A model generated the notes under the pieces. That model was not told the DNA's origin. It searched no databases and saw only the letters and a list, made by a program, of their open reading frames with translations. From Mycteria americana (Eukaryota; Chordata; Aves; Ciconiiformes; Ciconiidae): DNA of 64,000 bases. Location of the stretch: NCBI RefSeq assembly GCF_035582795.1, contig NC_134368.1, forward strand, positions 30,626,501 to 30,690,500, in the 5' to 3' direction. The translations under genes and the position numbers were made by a program. Numbering within the stretch: position 1 is the first letter of the stretch; each line of letters opens with the position of its first letter. Positions 11,842 through 26,800 of this stretch are shown piece after piece.

Positions 11842-14800
11842 GTACTGTCGTTCGCTCGGCGGCGCTGCCTGTGGGAAACCGCGAGAGCTGTGTGGGAGCC
11901 CGGTGGGGCTTGGGGTTGTTTGTGCTGAGGGTGAGGCGGCAGGCTCGGGGCCTGCACACACTCTCCGCGGGCCGGGGAGCGGGGGGACTTCTGTCAGCCT
12001 TTTTCCCGCCCCTGCCGCGAGCTCCTTAGCGGCCTGCGGAGGCGCGGGGACGGTGCCCTTGAGGCCTTTCTGGCGGCCCTCGCGGCAGGAGGTGTTCTTC
12101 CCGGTACCGGCGGCCTTCTCACATTTGCCCTTCTCCCGGTCGGCGATCTGGCAGGGTGCCTAGTCGCATGCCTTTCGCGACAGGAGAGGGGGTCACGCAC
12201 CTCTGGGAGAAACTTCTTGCCTGCTGGCAAAACAGCTGGCCAGCTTTCACTAAATATGTTCATGTAAACGGACAACACGCGTTGTGTAATTAAAACCCTG
12301 ACAAATGTTTAAAAAGGGATTTAATGAGCTGCCAGAATGTATCAGTTTGGAAGGCTGGTTGCAAGGACCAGAGCAGGCTTTTCTGAAGAAAATGGAGTGG
12401 ACTGATTGGGATTTGAGCGTGCGCAAAATATTTCGTGCTCTCTCATGTGTTTTGTAGAAGCATTGGATTTTTTTAATGATATATTTCATGTGACATTTAT
12501 AGACAAAAGGCACCTGTTCCTTAAGTATAGCTGTGTGAAAGTACAGGCACTACAAGGTGTGAAAGTTAGACGAAGTTTTTAGTTGAAAAATCCCCCCAAA
12601 CCTTTCTTTTGCTTATTCTTTTATAATTTATTTCCCTAATGAAAGAGGGAAGTACCTAAGCCTTATGTGCCGACAGAGGAGGAAAGAAGACTCCTCAAGG
12701 AATGTGCTGAAGAGAGTGCCCGGTATAGAGGTAAGTTCAGTTTGCTGGTAAACTTCATTTGCTTTTCTTCCACCCTTAGTTTTTGTTGTTATCTGAGGCA
12801 TTAAGGAAGGAAGGCCCGGGTCAATGTATCACAACCATTCATTAACAAGCTTCACATGGTCTAAAATTGCATCCCAGTAAATGTTGATCCATGTAGGATT
12901 TACATTTTTTAAGAGTTTGCAGGACAGGAATTTTGTAAAAGGTGCAAAATATTTTGTAAGGTTTATGCTTTATAACAAGACTTCTTCATATTTTAAATTA
13001 ATGTGCTTATTAAAAGTCTGAAAATAGATATAACTAATGGAGTCTCTCATTTATTTATGTATCTGATTTTTTTTGTTCATTTCTACATTTTCGTTTTCAA
13101 TTTTCTTATCTTTAGAATGCAAGAATAAAATAGTTTAGCTTAGAACTATTGCTTTTTGTCTTTCTGGAGAGTTGCGGAGAGAACAATGTATGAGTTGTCG
13201 CTCAGCTCAGTTTTTGGAGAAAATTTCCATGTCTGTGCACGGCCAGATGTTTGGGCTTTTTTGCCTGTAAATAAAAGCTAAGGTTCTCAAGCATGATTCT
13301 GCAGTCAGTAATGATTTGTGTACTACAGCTAGTATACAGGAATAATAAACTCGTGTTGTTTTCACAGAATACTTTGTGCCTCATCTTAATTTATTTGAAA
13401 TATCAAGGTTATGTTGTGTTTTTTTTTTTCCACAAAACATTGAGAATTGATGGCATTACTTCTTAATGTTGTTTCTGTAATCCAAAGGTTCAAGACACAC
13501 CTGTTTTTTATTTATCTGGTCAAGAGGTTCGACCAAGTCTTCTGATGTGATTGTCACCCACTGTTTTATCACACACTAGTAGATTACTCCTGATGCTGAT
13601 AGGTGGCTTAGCAGAAACCAGGACAGATAAAGAATTTAGCAGCTGATTTGCTAAATTTAGCACACTGGGGCTCTGATTTCTCCTGGCAGCCAGTACTTTT
13701 GAGGGGCATTGTGATTTTTGAATTAACGATTCAAAGTTCTGCTTTATCTTTCTCCATTGCTTTGGCATTCTTACACTTTCATTCAAATACCTGGATACCT
13801 TCAGCCTTTTTATTAAAATCTAGCTGTTTTACTTATATTTTTATAAGTGAAAAGAGTTGGGTTCATTAGTAGTAAGATGATGATTGGTTATGGCTTATTG
13901 ATAGTATCTCTTCTGGAAGACAAGAGGGGAGGGAGTTGTTTGTTCTTCTTGAGGTGTTCTGCTGTGAGTTCTTGATTGGCAACGTAACTTACTGCCCTGT
14001 TCGTCTTTATACAGAGACTTGAGGAAACAACATGAAGGTATTGTTGAGAAGCCCCAAATTCGTTTCTTCAGTAATTTCACTTTAGGGAGCTACAACAGTA
14101 ATTGAGAGATCTTTTTTTAGAGGTTGTGTACTGTGCTGTTATCTCACTGGGAGAGTCTAAGGTCTGTCGCTGTTTTCTAGGTCTCCTGTCTTTGTTTCAT
14201 TGTTCTGCGTTACATGTACCTAAGTGGTTTTATTTGCTATATTAAACACATATTATTCGAACGCACCTTTGCAAGAAGTATGGACTGCCTGTGTGACTGC
14301 CCTGGCATCCTCACTTCTTACTGTATCAGTTCCTGTTATTCACAAATATTACTATAAATTTGTGTACTTCCAGTTTTTTTATTAAAATACCAAGCTGTAG
14401 CAAATTTTTACCAGTTCTTACAAACCCTCTCTGTTTTGCAGTAGTTTCTCTTGACAGCTTCTATTTCAGAAAGGCTTGCTAGTCATTTCATAATTCAGTT
14501 CAATATGTGCTTTACTGGTGTTACTAATTTTTAATCACATAATCATATAATATAAGTTCTAATACTGTAAAAATTCACATTACAATCTACACTTTTATCC
14601 TTTGCACTTTTAATTTCACTAACAAAATCAAACCAGGTTGATATGACTTTTCCCCCATAAAACCATTTTGCCTAGGGTACATTACATTCCCATCCTTAAT
14701 TATGTGCTGTTGATATATCAGCCTTCCATTATTTTTCCTAGGATTTATTCTGTTCCTGAAGCAGAAATAGTACTTTTTGCCCATAGCAGTGAAAAGCATT

Positions 14801-17800
14801 GATATTTTCTGATTTATTAAGCTGCTTTTGTGGTTTTTTTCTACACTTGAATAATTATTCATATTAATTTTTATGTATGAACCCAATTTTCATTTACTTA
14901 TTACTCCTTTAATTTCTAGTTACCGTTTCAGGTCATTTATATGCTCACATACTAGCAGCTGTTTCCACTAAACTGCATAACCTGTCTTTGATGTCCAGAA
15001 TATTTGTGTTGGGCCTATAAATCATTTCAAACTTCTGAGGGTTAGACTGAAGTCCTCTGTAATAAGTTCTGTTGGATTTTTTTTTTAAACACCACCCCCA
15101 CCCCCCTTGTTTTTTTTTCTTCTCTTACAATTTAGCTTCAAATCTGCACTGCCATTCTATATCTCAGAAAATCTAGAAATAAATTTTGAAAAATCTAGGT
15201 CTAGAATCTCTAAAAGCATCAGGGTTTTAATCTCTAATAGATTGGAAGATTTTATTCTCTATTTTGAGGTGTTACTGTAATCTTGCTTGTGAACCAACGA
15301 GCCAATACTTTTTCTTAAAAGTGACATCCAGTCGTACTTACGCTAAAATGCTGGTTGGACTCCTAACCTAGTTTAGACCCATCAGAATTTGTGAAGGAAT
15401 AAACTGTTAGTTTGCAAAATATATTTTAATACTGTGCTGTCCAAATTCTAAAAAATATAATTTATCTTCAAATATGGACTTAATTAGCAGATTGTGTGCA
15501 TCAAAACACTATAAATATCTAGTGCTGTTGCAAAAATTTCTCCCCTAGGTAAAGTTAAAGTTATTGAGCCTTTTTGTAAGATCTACATTTTCAGACTTGC
15601 TTAGAATGTAATTTCATTATGACACATCTAAATCTTTAATGTAATTAACTTTAGTCTTCTCTTGAGTTCGTTATTTCAGTGTCACTGTATCTTGTGTAGG
15701 TATGGTGGTCTTCACAAACAATTTCAAAGTTAATCTTCACAATACCATAATTATCATTTCTTGAAATAAGCACTCCTTTTGTTTCTTGCCATCTTCAAAT
15801 GCTTCCTGCCACCTGAACTTTTTCAGTGTGATAAAAATCGACATGAAGTGTTAAGCTGATTGTGATAGGCAGTAATGCTGTTCCATGTTTGTCATCTTCT
15901 CTGCATTCCTCACCCTACCCCTGAGTTGTATAGTTTGATCTGTAAGCTACAGAAAAAGCTGCACTGTTCTTTAATTTGCTGGTGAATAAAACAGGGTACC
16001 TAATTTTAATCAATGTAGTTTATATCTCTGAAGGAGTTAGACTTTTTCCAAAGTTCTTATATTAAAAAAAAAAAATCAAGACTTTTGGTTATCAAAAATT
16101 GTTAGAGGCACTGGCCTCTTAACTTGCCTTCTGTCCTGAAGAGCTGTGCATGCTTCTCTGCTTTAAAGTTCTGCATCTTGATGCTGTAGCAGTTGTAGCT
16201 GGACCTGGAATCTTGTCCTTGGAGCTTTATCCCATCTGGCATTGGCTTTTGTATCTTAGGAAGCATGAAGTCTAATGAAGGCAGGATGACTCATTAACCA
16301 GTACTGCATAATTTGTAGTAGGTCTTAAAAACTGGAATTGAGACTGCTTCATAATTTATATACAGTTTGTTAATTATATATATACACCTATATTCTTATA
16401 CAAATGAGCTTAGCAAGGCCTAGAAACTCTCATTTTATTGCATGTTTTGTTAAATGTGGTTGAAAATATGAAATCATATTTTAAGCAACTTTTCTTCTTC
16501 TTCACAGCTTTTCCTTTGGCTGCAGTGGGCATGCTTACTACTAGTTTCTTAATTAAGAAAGGTAAAGTGTAAACATACTTTGGGTTAATTTGGATTTGCT
16601 CAGATGAAATATATTTCTGCTATTAATAAAGTTACTGTAATAATATAATGTCTAATCTACTTGTAATTAAAAGAAGTTCAGACTCTTCAGCTACATGACT
16701 TGCAGTTCCTAAAACTAAAGAAGGAACAAAACTTTAAAATCAAATTCATATTCATTTTATGTTGTTTGGCAAATGCAGTATCTCAGTGATTATGAAACAA
16801 TATATTCTATAGTGTGTAGTAACACTTTTTAAAATTTAATTTTATTAATTAGGAATTAAAGAGGTAATTCTTAGATCTTTATAATTTTATGGGGAATTCA
16901 GATGTTAGGTTTTCTTGAATTTTCTTCCACGTTAAGTGTAAAAGAGTAACCTGCTACCTACAAATATAACTACAAACTAACCCACAAACATAACTGCAGT
17001 TGATGTTTTTCAGCTTAATTCTTAATAACTTATTGCTAATAACTTTGGTCCTCATTTTCAGGTGTTCTAAGAGATAGCTCAAGATTTGGCTCTTTCATGA
17101 AAGTTGCATGTAAGTAAAAGCTACGTATAAATTCAGCTTGTATTCGTGCCTTAGGTTCTGGAGTCTCTTACGCAGATGTAATTTCCATGAGACTAGCTGG
17201 CTGATTTACTGTGACTCCACTCTATAGAATTATAGAATCATAGAATATCTCAAGTTAGAAGGGACCCATAAGGATCATTGAGTCCAACTCCCTGCTCCTT
17301 GCAGGACTACCTAAAACTAAACCATATGACTAAGAGCATCGTCCAGATACTCCTTGAACTCTGACAGGCTTGGTGCCATGACCACTTCCCTGGGGAGCCT
17401 GTTCCAGTGACCAACCACCCTCTCAGTGAAGAACCTTTTCCTAATGCCCAGTCTGAACTTCCCCTGACACAGCTTCATTCCATTTCCTTGTGTCCTATCA
17501 CTGGTCACCAGAGAGAGGAGATCAGCACTCCCCTTGAGGAAGTGCTGATCTTGAGGAAGATGTAGACTGTGATGAGGTCACCTCTCAGCCTTCTCTTCTC
17601 CAGGCTGAACAAGCCAAGTGACCTCAGCTGCCCCTCTTGCCCCTGAGAGTCTTGCCCTTGAGACCTTTCACCATCTTGGTTGCCCTCCTCTGGATACACT
17701 CTAATAGTTTGATGTCCTTCTTGTATTGAGGCACCCAAACCTGCACACAGTACTCGAGGTGGGGCCGCACCAGTGCAGTGTAGAGCAGGACAGTCACCTC

Positions 17801-20800
17801 CCTTGACTGGCTAGCTACGGTGCGCTTGATGCACCCCAGCGCATGGTTGGCCCTCGTGGCTACTGGGGCACACTGACTCATATTCAACTTGCCATCAACC
17901 CAAACCCCCACATCTCTTTCTGTGGGCCTGCTCTCCAGCTTCTCGTACCCCAGTTTGTATCTATAACCAGGATTACTCCATCTCAGGTGGAGAGTCCCGG
18001 CACTTATAGAATCATAGAATGAATGCTTACTTTGGTACAGCTGTGCCTGAAGATAGGAGTAAATGATCTCATATATCCAATGAGTAAGGTTCACCTTGCT
18101 GCAGTTAATTCTATCAGTCAGCAACGTTTTGGGTATGTTTCTTAACTACAACATCTCGTACTGCAAGAACCTGTTCAATGTCAAGAGGTAGTGCATTTCA
18201 TTTATTCACCATCTTTGAATTTGTGCAGCAGGTTTTGTCTATAGGCTTTCCATAAAATTTGTACAATGTGAAATATGCTTGACAAGTGTAACGTAAGAAT
18301 TTAAGATAAAAACATTGTAAATAGATACTGTACAAGCTTACTTTAAATTACTTTGCCAGAGTACACCCACCCCTCCCTTCCTAATTTGAAGGTCTTTATT
18401 CATGCATCTCACTTGTCCCATTCAGGCTATTTTAGTGCCTTTTTTCCTGGACATTATGTAGGTACAATTGTAGGAAAACAGCAATTTCATGTGAATGATT
18501 TTGGATTAAGTATAATAAAAAATAAATTAATAAATTAACCTTTTCAATGTAATACATGACAGTAAAACAGGAAGTTGCCATCTTGCCAATCTGCCTAGAT
18601 ACAGCCAGTTACTCTTAGAGTTTACTTCAGTGGGAAGAGGGTAAAATCCATGATTTGTGGTGAAGGAAGTGTTGTTTAAGCAGATAAATGAATGTGAGAG
18701 ACTGGGGCTGCCATTTGTTTATGCTAAATTCTACTTGCTTTCTTTGAACACCAAACAATGTTACAATGCAAACGTTCCCAATAAATAATAGAATTACTGT
18801 TTCCCTGATATCTCCTACACATTTCTAGTTAAGGGCTACATTCCTCCTCTTTAATGGAACTAAGTTTTGAAATCAAGGGAAAAAATAAGGAGCAACTGGA
18901 CCAGACCGACTATTCTTGATGTTAAGGTCATAAGCCAAAATACTTCTGGCTTCTCCTTTTCGATGTACACTGGTAGGCATACGGACTTTCATTTCATACT
19001 AAAAGAATTTTCCATAAAGTGTGTGGTTTGGTTGTTTTTCAGTAGGTAACTTTGTGTGATTTATGTGCATTTTAAATACGGGGATTTAGGGACATAGTTG
19101 GATGTAAAAGGCCTGAGTTAAGCAGTTTTCGTTTCATCCTCATATTGTTTAGGTCAGATGCCCCTACTGTCTACAGGATCTTCCTGAAAACTATTGCCAG
19201 GGACATAGTTTACAGGTCCAAATTATGTCTCATAATTTAACTGCACATTCCTCCTGCAGTGAAATCTGATTAAAGGAAGCAGTGGGGTTGTGTTTTGGTT
19301 TGGTTTTTTTCCTCCATGAGTTCTGAAAGAAGAGCATATGCAATTCCAGGCACCACTGCTAGCTCGTAGCTAGCTGATGTTATACAACAGTAAGGCAGTT
19401 CAAGATAATTCTTCCTTTTCTGGTGTCACTGATCTGAGCATACTGCTTCTGCATCTGTTGATTACAGTAGTCTGTCTTTGATAAAGGTGTGTGTCACTTG
19501 TGGTTGTTAGATTCTTTTTCTGAAGAGTATCTATACCTGATTACAGTTATTGGTCTTTTATATCTAACTAACATAGTTGAGTCAGGTTTTTTTAGTCTCC
19601 ATCTTGCATCTTTCCCTGCTTTGCCCCTCTTGGTTTTATCTGGAAGCTGAGAGGTGTTTCGTTTTCTAGATAGGAATTTTCAGATTCCAGGATGTTCTTC
19701 TGCCTATAGGAATTACTCATAACTTTTCTCAGTAGTCTTCTAGGCAGTCTGACAATTTAATGGAACTTCTAGTTGGTCATGACTGATACATTACATTGAC
19801 AGCATCCCCTTCAACATAGCATAGAGTTCTTGGTCCTCTATCCATCTTCGGCAAAGAAGGGTAAGAGCTATATGTCCTACTTCATGTTAGCCTCTAGTAG
19901 GACCTGGCCTCTTATCTATCTCTGATCAGCTTCTGTAAGGTCTTGTCAGAGTGAATACAGAAGAAGCAGAGAGCAACAACATCTAATTTACTGTGCTAAC
20001 TGGAAATGTGGATCATCTGGCTGTTAGTTCTGTAATAGAGAAACCAAATATTCTAGCCAATAATTACTTTGGGTGAAACATCTTCCAGAGATGCTTCCAC
20101 TTTTCTTGACTGGAAGGCCTCAAGGAAAGGAGACTTTCTCTTTGTAATTTACGCCAAAGGTTAATTGCCTTTGCTGCTTAGCTTTATTTTGCTAAATATT
20201 TAGTTTGAATTCTTGTTGGGTTGTTTTTCCTTTTAGGGGCTTGTAATTTTTCCCTTTGCACATATTTATAGCATTTGAGGTGTCTTCCAATTTTTTTGAG
20301 CTCCTAAACAGATAAACCTTTACATTTCTCATTTGTAAACTTCACTCATAGTTGTGGCTGTTCTTCTCTTTTTCCCTTGGAAAAGGATTTTTAACCTCCT
20401 TTTGAAAATACAGACATTAGAACAGGAATCACAATTGCAGTACCACTACAGCAAGGTAGGGTAAAATCCCCTTTTATATTTATTCCCAGGCGATGTAATC
20501 TACAGTGTGAGGACCTCAGAGGATTAATGTTATTGGTAATTAACTCTTTCCTGAGTTAAAGATGATTGAGAGTCTTTAGTCTTGCTATTTAGAAAATACT
20601 CGTTGCATATGAAAGAAGGATCTAGTCCTTTTCTCCTACAAAGTCAACAACAAAACTTCTATTAATTGCCATTGAATCCTTCATGCTCCTTCATACTCTG
20701 ACCCACTCATAAAACGTGAACGAGCCAGTTGATGGAAATCATCAGTTTTAAGCCCAGAAAGAACTATCGTGATGGTTTATTCTTATGTCCTGTCTAGCAG

Positions 20801-23800
20801 ATGAGACTATCTCATACACTAAATTGAAAGCATTTGCCTAGAGATTGCGAGGCTTCAGCTAATTCAGTTGTTTGCCCTCTGGCAACCACATCATAGAATC
20901 CTCTTCAGAAGATCCTGAGCCTAATCCTAAATTTATTTAGACTCCTCTTCATACTAGTGAAAGCCTTTTCAAGATCTGACTGTTCTGATGGATTGAATTA
21001 GCAGAATTTACTGCCTTTGTTTATTCCTGACTGTTTTATAATCTTTGATAGTTAATTGTTATTTCTGGATCTTGGGAAAAACTGATTGCAATTATTTTCC
21101 TTTTTTTTGTCACCTTTCATTCATCAAGTCCTAGCTGAAATCATCTGATGCTTATGCCATGTCTAAATCATTGCTTTATGTCTCTGTTCCGCTGTTGCAT
21201 TTGTTTTTAGTACCCTTTGTCTGCAAAAGAAGCAGAGAGAGATGATTACTGCATGGTTTTGGTTCAGATCTAAACTGTTTTTTTCTTTTATTCAAGATAC
21301 TGTATAATTTATTTGAAATTATTATTTTAAAACGATGTTGAATGTTATGATACAGCATATAAAACCATCTTTTTTTCTTTTAAAAAAGTTGCTGGAATGT
21401 GTGGATACCTGGCTGGAAAGATATCCTACTTGCCAATCTGTAGCGAGAAATTTAAGAAACTGAAGGATTCCCCAATAGGAGATGTTCTACGACAAGCTCA
21501 GAGACATAGTTCACATAAGTAAGAATTTAATTCTCTTTTAAATTTAAAACTTATTATTGAACAGGACATTTTAAACACTAACAGATCAAGCCTACATTTG
21601 CAGCTTTCAAAGACCTTCAGAGCTGCACCTTCCCTCTTTCTGTTACCCCAAATCTACCACTTTCAGGAAGCTGTATCTGTTATCAGTTGGCCACCTATAA
21701 AACACACATTTTGAGCTCTTTACATACAACCGATCACTTTGAGGAGTAGAAAAAGAAACATTTTACTTAGCAAAATGTATTCCTTGTAAATTAAGGTGGC
21801 ATTTTCCCATGGAATTTACTTACAGTAGCGTGACAGCAGAAGTTGCCTCCTTAGTTTAGAAGTAAACTAAGTTAACTGAAATAAAATAGTGTTACGTTCT
21901 GAAAGTTTTTCCCATAGTTTAGTTTGATTGAAGTAGGAAGAGGGTGGAAATGATTTCAGTGTTTATCAAAGGAAAGAGCTCAGTAAACAATATCAGTGCA
22001 GGAAGAAGCATGGTGGTCAAACTTACTGCTGTTTGTTTAAATCCTTTACATCTGTAACAGCATTATGCTGCACATATGAGAAACTCATCAAGTTCTTAAA
22101 ACTATTTCCTGTTTTGTTCCAAAATGTTTTCTACCTCAAGTGGTCTTTAATTGCAAACTACTTTCGGAATATCTCACTTAAACCCTTGATTCAAAACTGG
22201 GAGACTAGTGTTTGGAGTGAGTCCTGCTATGTATGTGCTAAGATTTGTTAAATGTTTATAAAGGACTTGATTAAATTCTTAATTACTTTATAAATTCAGA
22301 TTTATAACAGTTTTGTCAGCAAGATTTACCTTTATTCTGAAATGTCTACATTTTTATGGCATCAAACATAATTTTAGGAGTTACCACTTTATATGTTTAC
22401 TGTATAAACTGAGCTGAATTGGAGCTGGACTTGTCCTTCACCCTCCTCCAGTTTCTATTAAGAAACTGTCATGATCACTAACTGTGTTTCCTCTAGGTGA
22501 GAACCTGTTTAAATGCCATCATCTGCTGCACCAATAAGTCCCTTCAACCTTTAATGACCCATTCTTTTGTATCTGTAAAATTTTATTTCCTAAGTGATAA
22601 ATTCCTTTTTTTTTTTTTCTTGGTTGAATGATTAATTTAAATTCATTCAGATTGCATTATTGTCCATACATGCTACTCTTTTAAGCCAGCAACAGAAATC
22701 ATTACATTTTCATGGTCATTGTACATCTACTAATGAATGTATTTTGGTAATTCTGAATTGCAGTTAAAAATAGGTAGGGAGCTAGAGGATTAGATAGTTC
22801 TTCAAACCTGTGTTTGCATATACTTTAAAAATATAATTGAGGCAATAAAATGGCTTAGCTCTGTATGTTTATTGTGAGAATAAACCAAAGACTAGTTGCA
22901 AATGTTTTTCATACGAAACTAAAAGTACAGCTAAGCAGAAATTTAAAGTAAAAAATGAATAAATATTCTAGAGACATTCTAGTGGCACCAAGTGGCGGCA
23001 TTCTTGATAGAGACATGTTGTGTGGTGGTTTGCAGGGTCATTCCCAGTATGTAGCAAATGCTTTAGAATATCATGCATCGGTTTCCAGAATATTCTTTAT
23101 ATGATCTTACCTTTCTCTCTCAAGAGAAAATTCGTTAATGTTTCTGCTGAATTCATCAACTCAATAAACCTTTATAATTTAATTTCCCCGAGGTAGCTCT
23201 TTATTCTCCTTTTCTGCTATTCGGTACTGATCAATTACAGCAGCTTCTAATGATGAAGGGTTTTAAATTGCAAATTCTTCCTAAAAGGCTTTTAAAAATA
23301 ACTATAGTTCATGCTACCACTAGTTACATGGGCACACCCTGTACTATTTGTGTCTGATGTGTTTTTTCTGTCTGAAGACTCCCTGGGGGAAGGGATTGTC
23401 ATTTTTGTCTTGTAAAGTGCGAAATACTTTGTCTCTTTTGTGTTCTGTTCTGGAGATTTTCAGGTATGAGATAAGTTTCTGGGAGGAAGGGAAGAGTGTT
23501 GGGGAAGGGACTATTAGATCTTTGCAATGTAAAGAAAAACAAAAAAACACCCCAAACTTTTTTAAGACGATAATTCATGTTGGAAACGAAACCATTTAAA
23601 ATAAAGGAGTATTTTCTTTAACTGCACATATTGTTACTCTAATAGTTCCATTTTTAACTTTAGTATTTCTGTATTTAATATTTAATTGTATTCTTTTCCA
23701 GCCGTTCCAGTCGGAAATCTGAATTTTCAGACATGCCTTCTCAGTCATTTACTGAATCTTCTTCTCCAAGAGCTGAATTCCCACTTTCTTCTAGCTATTC

Positions 23801-26800
23801 AGATGATTATAGTTCAACAGATAGAGCCCTCTCAAGTTATGAACCTGTTCCATTCAGTGCTTCCCTGAACGAATCTTCACCTACAGGAATTACTGATTAC
23901 ACTGCTCAAGGTGTGTTTTGTCTTAATATTTAGCAGTTTTTAGCACAATGACTCTTGCCTTTCTCTTAGATACTTTTCTTACTAAACTATGTATTTTCAT
24001 CCCATGCAAACATACATGGTACAATATAGTGATTTTGAAAGAAACAGCTTGAAGTTCCCAGAATTGTTTTTACACAGAAGGTAAATATATGTGTTATTTT
24101 GTATTCTAACTTAAACTAAATTCAGGGTTTTCTCATGTTTTGTAGCTCTAATTGCAAGTAAAGATTGTAGATTAACTTAAAAGGTTTAATCTGTTGTGAA
24201 ACTAAATCTGAAAAAAACCTCGGCCTGACTTGAAATTTTTTTTTTGTTCCCCCCCCCCCCCTTTTTTTTTTTAAGGTGAATATGCCGTCCTTTCACTGCC
24301 CTAAATAAACCCTAGTCTCTGCTAGCCTTTCTGAGGTGATTTCATTTTCACCAGTGGTGGTGATGTACCTGTACACGACTATAATTCAGTGACATTGAAC
24401 TGTTTTTTATAATGTGACAAACATTTACATCTTCTGAGAACTGACTGCATATTTTGTTCTGTCCAGCAACAGCTGATTTTCTCACGGAGAACTAAAATGG
24501 TTTTCAAGTAGTGTTCTGTGCAGCTGTTCCCCTCCTTCCAGTATGAACTCTGGCCTCAGCTATTGCAGGGGAAACACACGATTCTGAATGCAGGTCCCTG
24601 GTACACAAAGAAGGAAGTTACTGTCAAATGTGGAGTTTCGTACTCTGAATTAGTTTGGATTTTTAAACTCCTTTATGGAAAAGGTTTTTATTTCACAAAA
24701 AAGCCCTCTCATGGCCTCAGTTTTAGTTATATAAAAGTTACCAGATGTAAATGTGTCAAGAAAATTGTAATTACACTTCATCACAAATATCAATAGTTGG
24801 TAGAACCTTAATTATAGAACCAAGATTCTCCATTATAAATGTAGATAAAATGTTTATCAGGTGACATAAGATGGATGTAGTCCTAATTCTGTGAAAGCAG
24901 AATTAAAAGCCTGAATGCAAACCCTTGAGCTTCACTTAGATTTCTCTTCAGAAATCATAAATATATGAAATGGATGATTATCATAAATTTTACATAAAAT
25001 GACCAGAACTATTTTATCCAGCAACAACACATGGTTGTTAGGATTTCCATTGGGTAAAATGAAGAAAAGGAGTTAGCTGCCAATCTTCCAAAGCAGCTTG
25101 ACAAAATGAAAAGGATAAAAAGAATGGATTAATTAAAGACCACATACATTCTCAGTTGCATTTAGAATTGCAGCTGTCATGCTCCTTTTCATTTGGGATT
25201 GAGCTGTAATTAACTGCCATTCTAGAACAGGTTGTAGCCAAGTTTTGGTGTGTGACACCATTTCTAGTATTTTGGTGTTTGTTTTGTTTTCAGATCCTCC
25301 TCCAGTTCCAGAAGAAAGTCGTAAAAAAAAAGGCATCACATATGAGGAATTAAGGAATAAACACAGAGAGACATACGAGGTAATGCTACCACCAAAGACA
25401 GAAACTCCAAGCAAGTTTTCACAGGAAAAAACAGTTAAGGAAGGTAATATAGTGATTTACAGAAATATGTAGTAAATTAAAATATTGGCAGTAATGTTAA
25501 AAATGGCTTAATTCTGCTTACCCTTTAAGCAATTTATTTGTACAGTATCTGCAGGTATCTCATATGTGATGTGGTCTGTAGTTTCATATTTCAAATTAAT
25601 TTTTTCTTTAGAAATATTGATCTTCCAATAGCAAATTATAATTCCTCTTCTCCAGCCATATTGCTTGGTGCCAGACTGAAAATCTCATAACTTTTGTTTT
25701 ATTGAATATACAAGCAACCTCTTTCAACAAAGAATTCTCTGAGCTCAGAGCTATACTTGAAGACTTTTAGCTATGAAGGAGGTGTATGTTTTAGATAGCA
25801 TTGTTCTCTCAAAATAGAGCACATAGTTGATGGTTTTGAAGGGGGGGTATTTATTTTTATTAATTGTTTCATGTGGAATTAGAGGATTTCTATGGAGGCA
25901 TTGTTTGTAGAAGTTCATTTTCTACATTAAAACTCAAAGGAAGGAAACAGTATTTGGCAGCAATATTGAGATTTGTTTTCACAGTGAAAAACAAAACTTT
26001 ACACAGCAAAATAAGAATGCAATGTCCTGAAGAATAAGATGCCATTCAGTCAACTTTTTGACTCAGTCAATTTTTTGAAGAGGAGACACAGAAGCAATTC
26101 ATAATTGCTTGCTCTAGAACTTTCTTATTTAGTGTAACATCTGTGAAAATGATGTTAGCAAGAGGAATGTTTTACCATTTAACACACTTCTGGACTAGTC
26201 AGCTTGAATTGTTTGGGTTTGTATGCAGTATCCAGTCTTGTCAATCATGTTGCAACAAGATTTGTAGGAATAGCTAACATCTCCTGTCAGGCATAACAAG
26301 TGGTAGTAAGTCTAGAAAAATATATTAATGCAGAAAGTTCTGAAGCAGCAATAGTAAGCTTTGGAACAGTGTTGCTCAAGAGTGTCAGCCTGTTTCATGC
26401 TTGTGAATTACTTTCTCCAGATCGTCTGTCTTTGGACAGATTGACATGGTCTTGAAATAAAAAATTCCATCAGCTGACACTTCATTATTTACACAGGGTT
26501 TCTTTTTCAAGGTATTTCTCCACAAATAGAAAGCCTAGACATGTCACTTGAAAACCATACACAGAAATCTTAAGCAGCATTCTGCAAACCTCGCCATATT
26601 CTGTGGCAAATCTTGTGGCTGTGAAATGAGAATATGCGTTCATTATTTTATTTTTAGTTATTTGAGGTCTATAAAAGGCCTCTATAAAATGTTTATGAAA
26701 TATTGCATTTTGTCTGTTATGTTTCTGTGTTCCGTTTGATGGTTGTAGTCAGGCTTTGAGAATAGAACTACACTGAGCAGTGCACGAGATTTGTAAAGAA

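Larger units (their letters stand above)
11340..12170 (+). promoter_or_regulatory. OCIAD1: CpG island promoter of OCIAD1
   Basis: This CpG-dense stretch surrounds the OCIAD1 first coding exon. Between about 11719 and the ATG at 11791 lie an NRF1-like element, an ETS/GABP-like element and a CCGCCCC GC box, with no TATA box. NRF1 plus ETS sites are characteristic of nuclear genes for mitochondrial proteins, which fits OCIAD1. A perfect inverted repeat lies just upstream. Confidence 0.75.

Noticed and set aside
23733-23933. Frames that run through OCIAD1 exons 6 and 7 as if they were single genes
   Set aside because: They match OCIAD1 only between the splice sites and continue into intron sequence; they are parts of the gene already described.
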